Positions 1 through 13,677 of a stretch of DNA of 13,677 nucleotides are shown here, in pieces (position 1 is the stretch's first letter; each line of letters begins with the position of its first letter). Source of the stretch: Chromera velia. Lineage: Eukaryota; Sar; Chromeraceae. The stretch is taken from contig JAHBMJ010000260.1 in NCBI GenBank assembly GCA_018398765.1, forward strand, positions 39,736 to 53,412. The letters are read 5' to 3'. Under the pieces are notes generated by a model. The model did not search any database. It saw nothing but the letters and a program-made list of their open reading frames with translations, and was not told the origin of the DNA. Position numbers and translations under genes: made by a program.

Positions 1-166
1 GGCGGGACACTAACTGCACCTTTCCTGTAAGGTAGACGGTTGTCGTCTTGTATTGTGGTTTTTCTTTCTTTCCTTCTGTCTTTCTTTCTGTCCTTGTTAG
101 TCTGTTTGTTTGTTTGTCTGGCTGTTTGTTTGTTTGTCTGGCTGTTTGTTTGAAAACACGAGAAGC

Positions 167-205
<39 letters not shown>

Positions 206-217
206 GCACACACAGTG

Positions 218-250
<33 letters not shown>

Positions 251-900
251 GGACGATGGGTGGAGAAGGAGAAAGAGGGAGTGCATACACCCGGCCAAGA
301 GATCGAGTCCGCGTGCCGAAAAATTTGAGACAAAAGCTCAGACAATGATTTGACACACCCACCAGGCGTATGCACACGCACATGCGAATGTGTACGGTCT
401 GAAGGCCTTTGGGTGTTTCCGATCTGCATGAACTGGGATGCATGACGTGACATTGCAGAGGCCGGTCTGTCTGTAGGGGTACGTCTGTCTGACAAGTCGG
501 GTTTGCATCATGTGGTTCTTATAGTTTCAAGTGCGGCGTGGCGTGACAAAGAATGTTTGGTGACGAGACCCTGGAGACCCTTGCATGCAAGCACAAGAAA
601 AAGAAACTGTAGAATCCGTGCTGACACCAGGAAGGGGGGTGGTCGAAAGCGGTGTAGGTATGTGGAAACTCGCGTAGGCATCTGGGCATGCAAAAAGGGG
701 GAGACTCTAGTAATCTGTGCATTTACAAGAAGAAAAGGAACTGTAGAAACCCAGCATGCAGGCCAAAAAAAGGAAGGAACGGCCAGTAAAAGCTTTGTAC
801 TAAAAAAAAAAAAAACTGTGCAAGCGCTTCCATGCAGACACTGTCAGAAAAAAATGAACTGTATAAACTTTTGCTAGCAACAAAATCATCGAGACGGAAA
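1..900. repeat. Gene-free left flank with CA and TTTG/TCTG microsatellites
   Basis: No frame here resembles a known protein. The longer open frames are translations of simple repeats or of lysine-rich low-complexity sequence. Bases 96-152 are built of GTTT and GTCTG units. Bases 169-202 and 219-248 are (CA)n tracts separated by a short GACGCACACACAGTG-type interruption. A run of 14 or so A bases lies near 801-815. A related stretch of about 25 bases recurs three times further right (594-617, 726-751, 845-868). This could be the far downstream flank of VPS52 or the flank of another gene outside the window; nothing seen decides between these. Confidence 0.6.
594..868. repeat. Three diverged copies of a short A-rich repeat
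   Basis: Copies at 594-617, 726-751 and 845-868 share the pattern CA-A/G-GAA(A/G)AA..GAACTGTA(G/T)AAnCC, at spacings of about 132 and 119 bases. Similarity between the copies is weak outside these stretches, although GCATGC-containing sequence also recurs between them. It looks like a decayed tandem array or the remains of a dispersed repeat. Confidence 0.4.
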
Positions 901-986
901 CGAAATATATGCACGTATATGCTATAAAACGTACGTACGTAATCATTTCTATAGGTCGATGTTCATTCCAAATAGACAGAATAGAA

Positions 987-1091
987 GTTATAGAACAATT
1001 AAAAATTTGACTAAATTCAAGTTATTTTACTTATCTAAAAGCCGAAGTTACCGAACTAGAGACCAAATTATTCTAGAAATTGTTCTATAAT
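987..1091. repeat. 14-bp inverted repeat
   Basis: GTTATAGAACAATT at 987-1000 is matched in inverted orientation by AATTGTTCTATAAT at 1078-1091 (13 of 14 bases complementary). The 77-base spacer is AT-rich. It may be a small hairpin or the ends of a short decayed element. Confidence 0.4.
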
Positions 1092-1141
1092 TTATTATAA
1101 ATAATTTTGTAACTCCATTGTTACTCCAAACCAGAGGTGTT

Positions 1142-1264
1142 AAAGACCCGGCGCTTTACACTAGGCTTTATATAGTAAACGCCCGGTCTTTGGCTGGGTC
1201 TTCGGCCGACCCGGCAGCTAGACCTGGCTCAAACCATTGCAACCATTACGGCTTTCCGGAGCCG
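1142..1264. repeat. Cluster of GC-rich hairpins inside the AT-rich block
   Basis: AAAGACCCGGCG (1142-1153) pairs with CGCCCGGTCTTT (about 1180-1191) with one mismatch. GGGTC pairs with GACCC directly after it, and ACGGCT pairs with AGCCGT across a six-base loop near 1248-1265. The patch stands out from its AT-rich surroundings. It does not fold as a tRNA that I can recognise, and I found no convincing pol III A and B box pair. A structured RNA, a SINE fragment or a regulatory patch are all possible. Confidence 0.3.
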
Positions 1265-2072
1265 TTTGCATGCTTGTGTTAGCTTGTATACGTCAGATAC
1301 TAGGTCAGATAAGTGCAATCTAACCTGTGCATGAACGTGCATGGACACACGCTAGCTGCACGTTTTATTAAATTTAACGTACGTGCGTGTGTGGCCCTCT
1401 GTTCCCGCGTTTGAGACCGCGGCGCCCAGCGTGCACGCCGGGCCAAAGGCCTGACCCGGCACAATCGTCCCAAAGCCTCTTTAACAGGTCTGCTCCAAGC
1501 AACTTTAATCCTAGCTTTAATCATTTTTTTCATATTTTCATTGCTGAGCATGATTGCTCATTATTCAATTCATAATTGAACTAACTATGCAGATCTAGAT
1601 GCAGATATCCAACTATAATTCAAGATATGATGGATTTACTCCTGAAATTTGATAAAACTTAACCAATTAATAAAGAAAAATAAATTGGAGCGACCAAAAT
1701 GGGAAACTGTAAATTAGCCTGCAATGTATGGCTGGATCGAATTTAGGCTGAAATAGACTTCAAATAGTTTGTGTAATAACAGTAACATGCATTTATGACT
1801 ATGACTATGATGCGCCATCATTATCTATATCTAGAGTTCTAGCCAGAGTTAGTTAGATACTTTTTGCGTTAGGCAGGGAAAAGTTGTTATTTTCTAGGAT
1901 GCCATGCTACACTGTCTTAATCAACACTTTAAATCAAAAGTTTCCCCTTCTTTCTTTCCTTTCTTTTCCCTTTGGTAGCCTTTTTTCTTGTAACTCTTCT
2001 TTTGCCACCCTGCAAGTTACCAGGAATATAAAGGAATTTAGGGTAGGAATATGAAGGAATATGGAGGAATAT

Positions 2073-2434
2073 AGGGTAGGAATATGAAGGAATATGTAGG
2101 ATTATGCAGGAATATGAGGTAGAAATCTACAGGTCAAAATTAATAGGAATTTAAAAATTAAATTCCTGTAAAATAGGAACATTAAGATAAAATTTCCTGG
2201 CAGCAGGAATTTAATAAAAAAGATAGGTAGGAATATGAAGGAATATACAGGAATATATAGGAATATGAGGTAGGAATATGAAGGAATATACAGGAATATG
2301 GGGTAAGAATATAAAAGAAAATATTAATTTCCAGGTACCAGGAATTTTGATTCAAATTCCTATCGATTTTCACCTGTAGATTCCTATCTCATATTCCTGC
2401 ATAATCCTATATATTCCTTCATATTCCTACCCCA
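2073..2434. repeat. Inner long inverted repeat of the foldback element
   Basis: Bases 2073-2165 and 2341-2434 are reverse complements over about 90 bases with only around ten differences by eye. Shared landmarks include GGATTATGCAGGAATATGAG and AATCTACAGGT on one arm and their complements on the other. The roughly 175-base loop holds more AGGAATATG units. This is nested inside the outer arms at 2011 and 2777, so a transcript or single strand of this region would form a long hairpin. Confidence 0.55.
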
Positions 2435-2557
2435 TGTTTAACCTCCTTGAACCTAAGTATTACTTCAAAGAATATAATCAAGATGATTTATATTTGCGGC
2501 ATCATACATTTTTCAAGAGACCGTCTCCATAAGCAGCACTGATGATCAACACACTGC

Positions 2558-2700
2558 CCAAATATGCGACTTGGCCTTTCAAGATACTGTAAACGATCCA
2601 CCTAGTGACCATGTTTAATTTGATTATATTTGATTTGATTTGATTTGATTTGCGGTGCGGGCTTTCAAGCTAATCCAAAAATGCGGCTTCACCTTTCAAG
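2558..2700. repeat. Short direct repeat and TTTGA array
   Basis: CCAAATATGCGACTTGGCCTTTCAAG (2558-2583) recurs as a diverged copy at 2675-2700, sharing ATGCG.CTT..CCTTTCAAG. Between them lies a run of TTTGA pentamers (about 2619-2652). These lie inside the foldback element near its right arm. No function is evident. Confidence 0.4.
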
Positions 2701-3142
2701 TGGTACTTAGGTTCAGGGAGGTCCCATATTCCTCCATATTCCTACCCCAAATTCCTTCATACTCCTGGCAACTTGCAAAGCGGACGTCAGATAACTGGCA
2801 CACAGGTCTAGGGCTCCGGCCCTGAACACAATGTAATATAAATATTTAAAAATTATCATCGATCCGAAATTATGATTATCATTATCATATGTTATCGCAT
2901 TTGGCATGTTTCGTAGCACTACCTAGCACATTTCCCGATTTTGAGCGTTTCAACTTGCGTTTTTAGAGTTACTGCACCGCCCGAGGCAGTTTGCCACTAA
3001 GTTTTCCTAGCAGTTTGTTAACCTTTGGTTTTTATAGCACCGTTAAATCTAATTTATAAAGATGTCACTAAAATCTAGACTAAATTACTCTGCATGTAAT
3101 GAAATGCTTGATTCCATGGTCAGAGAATCTCCCGATTTACTT

Positions 3143-10154
<7,012 letters not shown>

Positions 10155-11847
10155 GTTCCTTTCCACTGCTGCTCTCTTTCTTTCTGTACAGCCTTTGCAC
10201 ACAGCCGCGCGACCGGAAATTCCAATTCCTGTTCACTTGCCAGCTCTATTCCGGTGCGTTCACCGATGCGCACGAGATAGAAGAAGGAGGAATGGATTCA
10301 GTTGTCCACAAACAAGAGAGACGGCAAGGGAGAGAAAAAAATCTGTGCAGCACTCTGTAAACCAACAGGCAAAGGAGGGCTCTTCTTCATGTGACAGTCA
10401 GGAGAAGAAAACAGACGGAATGTGGACGGAGTCTCCCGACGACACACACACACACACATCACACACACACATGCAGACCGATCTCAATTTGTCAAGAATC
10501 AAGGCAAATGAAGGCAACACCCGCCGCCGCCGGGGGGCCGGGCCCGCCGTGCCCGCGACCAGCGGGCTCGGTTCGTGCAGGGGCCATTTCGATGATTTCC
10601 TTATATTTCCTTACAGTTCAACACATACTGATGCATCACTGCAAGCCGATATCTGGCAGTGGACCGCGGGGATTTCTGGAATATAGAATCCCATCATGTC
10701 ATAACTGCTTAAGCATGTTTAAATTAATCGAATTTAATAGAATTTGATCATAATTTAAACTGTATAAATGATAAATCTATATAAATCCTTTTATAAACTC
10801 ACCAGCTTTAATAGACTTTAACTACATTAATTCAATTCATAGATGGACATTATACCTGGTATGATTAAAACATTCTGACATTAACCTTATAGCATTAATT
10901 ATGCAAAAAACATCCATGTTCATAAAAAAACCACAGTTTATTCACAATATAGTCTTTTCTTCTTGTATATTGTTTTTTCCCGCTTAATTCCTGCCTTTTT
11001 CCCAGACAAGACTGCATCTCCTTCGCTGTACGTTCTTTTTTCTGCACAGAATTTCCCCCTCCTTCCGATCCTGACGTCTGGCAAAGCTTCAAACGAAAGA
11101 AGGGAGGCGGGCGAAGCAAAAGGAGATGGTCTCGGTCGAATTCTCTTTCACGCAGCTGGCAGAGAGAAAGTTGGCGAACAAGAAGGGGGAAAGACAGTCA
11201 GCACCTCACTCGCAGAGGCCAGATGGAAGAAAGGAAGAAAGAAGGAAAGGAGAAAGGGAACGAAACGAACGAAACGATACCACGGATCGAGCTGTCGTCT
11301 GTCGACAGTCATCCCAACTCCTCTGAGCGAATCGGAAGTCGACATCCTCCCTCCTCCCCACCCGACGGCCTTTTCCTCCCCGCTTCCCTCCCTTGCTCTC
11401 CCTACAACTCTAATCGTTCAGAAAGGTTGAGCCAAAGCCGGCATTCAATCGACTGCAATGAAATAGAATAAATGCACGCAAGCAAGGGAGGGAGTGGAAA
11501 TCAACCCCTGACTCACTCAATCAATCAATCAAGCAGGCAGGTTGGCAGGCAGTTCGAACATTGCAGTTCGAAAAAGGAGCTTCGCGACTCAGACATGTAC
11601 AGGTAAACGCGAACACACGCAAACGCACACAGACAGACTATATTTTTCTTCTTCTCCCTTCAAAGAAAGAAAGAAAGAAAGAGCAAAGACGAAAGAACAA
11701 AGACGAAAGAACAAAACAAACGATCGAGCAACATGGATAGGGGGCCCGAAAGGTGAGATTCACAGACAGACAGACAGACAGATAGATAGATAGATAACAT
11801 CGTCTTTTCTTTCCTTTTCTCTTCCTTTTTTCCCGAAAGACAGACAG

Positions 11848-11889
<42 letters not shown>

Positions 11890-12053
11890 ACCCCTCATTT
11901 TTTACACAGGCAGACAAAGGCATGAATATGGAGAAAACAAAAGGACGACACGCTTCTCCCCCTATCTGCAGCCGATGCATCAATGAGTGTGTGAACTTTC
12001 GAATCCACGTACCTCATCTAATAGATGAAACAGGCAGCAGGACAAAGAGATCC
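10155..12053. other. Intergenic/UTR region between DNAI1 stop and VPS52 start
   Basis: These 1.9 kb must contain the DNAI1 3' UTR and the VPS52 promoter and 5' UTR, but no clear TATA box or poly(A) signal was identified. Contents in order: a short (CA)n at about 10442-10471; a GC-rich CGCCGCCGCC..GGGCCGGGCCC patch at 10520-10580; an AT-rich block at about 10590-10970; purine-rich GAAAGAAAGG sequence at 11224-11275; TCAATCAATC and GGCAGGCA arrays at 11515-11551; GAAAGAAAGA at 11664-11680; CAGACAGA/GATAGATA at 11761-11796; and (CA)n at 11856-11883. The longest open frame (10963-11430, plus strand) has no recognisable domain. Confidence 0.6.
10717..10760. repeat. 44-bp AT-rich near-palindrome
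   Basis: GTTTAAATTA at 10717-10726 is a perfect inverted match to TAATTTAAAC at 10751-10760. The inner ATCGAATT and AATTTGAT are also complementary with one mismatch. The whole 44 bases can fold into one hairpin. It lies in the AT-rich upstream flank of VPS52. Confidence 0.5.
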
Positions 12054-12131
12054 TCACTCATCGTCGAGTTTGACCGTCTCAGAGACCTGCATGCATAAAG
12101 ATGCCGTGAAGGGGACAGCAAAATGAATTTC

Positions 12132-12169
<38 letters not shown>

Positions 12170-12865
12170 CACGCACATTGTCAACTAAGCAGTTTGCTCC
12201 CAGGAAATCTGTATCTCTTTCTGTTATGCTGTCTGCTGCAGACAAGGCTCCTCATTGTGGCAGATTCACTTTTTGCCTTCTCCTATTCAGCCTCCTTTCT
12301 TTTCTTCGTTTCTGTCACAACGCCCGTCCTTTCCTCCTTCCCCCTCACCCCCCCTCCACTCGAATGCTCATCCTCCGACTGACCGACCGACCATTTCGAT
12401 CAGGTGATCCATTTTGGCGATCTGCAACTCGCTGTCCGGCGTCGAGTCGTCGTGTCCCTCCTTGAACGGTTTCTGCTTCCATACAAAATTTACACCAAAT
12501 CCTAATGTCTACACAACTTTTTCATGCAGGAAGGTGTACTGCCGTTGCACCGCATTGAGTCGTCGTGCCTCTGCTTTAAACGCTTCTCAGAGCATGCGCA
12601 ACTGAATACCGTGCGGACTGTGAACACGTTTGCATTCCCTTTTGTTCTGCTTTCTTGATTTTCTTACAAAAGCACTCGGAGCATTTTTGGGATCTTTCAT
12701 ACCGTACATGTCTGAAAGAAAAAGATCCACTGACCGCCTTCTTTCGAAGATTTGGTGAAAGTTTCAAACAGTTCACGCCAGCTCGGTCGTCTCCCACCAA
12801 CAGGATCGGGTAGGTCGGGCTGAACACCACGTGAGTCAACTTGGCCTTCTTCACAACCTGCAGGG

Positions 12866-12958
<93 letters not shown>

Positions 12959-13167
12959 GGGTGCATATAATGAGACACAGGCAAAGAAACGACGTGCGCA
13001 CCGTACACAATCAGAGGGAGAGAGAGTTTTCTCTCCCGTTGTGAATCCCTCACAGAGAATCGACACAACAGATCGTTCGACTTTTTTCTCCCTCCTCTTC
13101 TTCCTCACTCACAGGCAGGGGCACACCTTTTCATGGTCTCCGTCCTTGGCTCGCTTTTCTCTGTAAA

Positions 13168-13199
<32 letters not shown>

Positions 13200-13519
13200 G
13201 TATTGAGTGTGTGTGTATGTGTGTGATATACATAGAGAGAAAGAGAGCAACAAACATACCTTTTGATCGCATATGTGTTCGTGTCTGTTCTCGTGAAGGT
13301 CATAAACTTTCACGACCCCATCTGCCGAGATCGCTGCGAAGACCGTCGACGAGTAGGGGGCCCAGGCACAGTCCCCGACTGCCTGGCCGAGGTCGAACGC
13401 CATCACGGGAGCTCTTTGGGTATGGTCCCAAAGTTTGACCGTCCAGTCGGCAGATGCAGAGATGAAAATCTTCTCGTGAAAGGGGTTCCATCGCACTGTG
13501 TACACTCCCATGCTGTGAC
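12054..13519 (-). CDS. DNAI1: Outer-arm axonemal dynein intermediate chain 1, C-terminal part (gene continues beyond right edge)
   Basis: DNAI1 (Chlamydomonas IC1/IC78, ODA9) is a WD-repeat intermediate chain that helps anchor the outer dynein arm to ciliary doublets. Four exons in coding order: 13519-13260, 12857-12735, 12472-12392, 12086-12054 (TGA). All inner junctions are GT-AG and phase 0; the first visible exon enters one base into a codon. Exon one encodes a WD repeat ([14 protein letters not shown] to [14 protein letters not shown]) and most of the next ([20 protein letters not shown] to [11 protein letters not shown]). Exon two has [20 protein letters not shown] and LKLSPNLRK. Exon three has [13 protein letters not shown], matching the human EIAKLDKLLNL tail. 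The last exon adds only [10 protein letters not shown], matching LVREVKIKT. The [11 protein letters not shown] and [13 protein letters not shown] motifs point to DNAI1 rather than DNAI2. The protein's N-terminal two thirds is outside the window. Confidence 0.93.
12087..12391 (-). repeat. Last DNAI1 intron with CA repeat
   Basis: This 305-base intron begins with the donor array GTCGGTCGGTCAGTCGG and ends TATGCATGCAG. It contains a (CA)n tract at 12133-12166 on the plus strand. No coding signal. Confidence 0.75.
12473..12734 (-). other. DNAI1 intron, donor GTCAGT
   Basis: This 262-base intron runs from donor GCG/GTCAGTGG to acceptor TGGAAGCAG/AAACCG. It has no notable repeats. Phase 0 on both sides supports the join LRKKA-KPFKEG. 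Confidence 0.75.
12858..13259 (-). repeat. DNAI1 intron with CTGC, CA/GA and TG arrays
   Basis: This 402-base intron (donor AAG/GTATGT) has (TG)n at about 13168-13197, (CA)n at about 12899-12926, (GA)n at about 12927-12955, and GGCA units at 12864-12898 that become tandem CTGC on the coding strand directly before the CTGCAG acceptor. Open frames across it encode only repeats. Confidence 0.8.
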
Positions 13520-13646
13520 CTGCACACACACATACACACATACACACACACACACACACAAGCATATTTGTGTGCATCTGTGCTTGTTTGTACGTGCGAA
13601 GACAAGCGGCAAGCCCCTCAGCAGAACTCTCTCCCGTCTCTTTTCG

Positions 13647-13677
<31 letters not shown>
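13520..13677 (-). repeat. DNAI1 upstream intron (partial) with CA repeat and terminal poly-C
   Basis: Next to the acceptor TATGTGTGTGCAG lies a (CA)n tract (plus strand 13522-13560). The final 31 bases (13647-13677) are all C. No further DNAI1 exon is recognisable before the edge. Confidence 0.6.

Larger units (their letters stand above)
2011..2777. mobile_element. Putative foldback/MITE-like element with long inverted arms
   Basis: The left arm beginning TGCAAGTTACCAGGAATAT at 2011 is matched in inverted orientation by the right arm ending ATACTCCTGGCAACTTGCA at 2777. About 50 bases correspond, with roughly 85 to 90 percent identity by eye. The arms consist largely of degenerate AGGAATATG units, which also fill 2041-2110 and 2227-2305. 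There is no coding sequence inside. No clear target-site duplication is visible at the outer edges, so the exact ends are uncertain. Non-autonomous foldback or MITE elements have this architecture; a locally expanded satellite that has inverted is the alternative. Confidence 0.5.
900..3140. other. AT-rich non-coding block downstream of VPS52
   Basis: Base composition changes sharply near 900, from GC-balanced microsatellite-rich DNA to AT-rich DNA, and returns at the last VPS52 exon (3143). No open frame in the block is plausible: all are short, interrupted and lack conserved motifs. It contains inverted repeats (987-1000 with 1078-1091), a GC-rich hairpin patch (about 1140-1265 and 1400-1490), the nested foldback element at 2011-2777 and a TTTGA pentanucleotide array at about 2619-2652. 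The composition and repeat content suggest decayed mobile-element sequence; no transposase or reverse transcriptase remnant could be recognised. Confidence 0.55.

Noticed and set aside
169-248. Regularly spaced CA blocks that could suggest a CRISPR-like or minisatellite array.
   Set aside because: They are plain dinucleotide microsatellites with no distinct spacers, in a eukaryotic setting.
503-877. 124-residue lysine-rich plus-strand open frame.
   Set aside because: No domain, biased composition from A-rich repeats, and no splice or initiation support.
1140-1265. Possible tRNA or tRNA-derived SINE in the GC-rich hairpin patch.
   Set aside because: No cloverleaf, anticodon arm or GGTTCGAATCC-like B box could be placed.
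10963-11430. 155-residue plus-strand open frame in the intergenic region.
   Set aside because: Composition follows purine-rich and pyrimidine-rich repeats; no recognisable motif.

Overview
The window is nuclear DNA from a flagellated, intron-rich eukaryotic microbe. It carries parts of two conserved eukaryotic genes, both on the minus strand: a complete VPS52 gene (Golgi/endosome tethering) and the 3' end of an outer-arm axonemal dynein intermediate chain 1 gene (DNAI1). Three traits together fit an alveolate such as a chromerid or coccidian: a flagellar dynein gene, coding exons with long Ser/Ala/Pro/Gly insertions, and introns full of CA/GA/CTGC/TGCA microsatellites. That placement is an inference of low to moderate confidence, because no organism-specific marker is present.

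Layout. Bases 1-900: no recognisable gene, with CA and TTTG/TCTG microsatellites and a short diverged repeat. Bases 900-3140: an AT-rich, apparently non-coding block. It holds a nested inverted-repeat (foldback) element at about 2011-2777 built from AGGAATATG-like units, a GC-rich hairpin patch near 1140-1265 and further short inverted repeats. Bases 3143-10154: VPS52 on the minus strand. I reconstructed nine coding exons whose splice phases all agree; they give an 858-residue protein homologous along its length to animal Vps52. Its introns carry most of the simple repeats. Bases 10155-12053: intergenic or UTR sequence with a CA repeat, a GC-rich patch, an AT-rich block containing a 44-bp near-palindrome, and purine-rich and tetranucleotide repeats. 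Bases 12054-13519: the last four exons of DNAI1, covering the final WD repeats and the conserved C-terminal tail. The rest of that gene lies beyond the right edge, where the window ends in 31 consecutive C bases.

The two genes have unrelated jobs (membrane trafficking and ciliary motility) and are simply tandem neighbours. The most notable signal is at the introns. Three of them begin with tandem GTCG units at the donor. Most end in TGCA or CTGC tandem units running directly into the acceptor AG. One donor array also offers two in-register GT sites that would switch a possible extra exon in or out without shifting the frame. I see no new enzymatic, defence or mobile-gene system.
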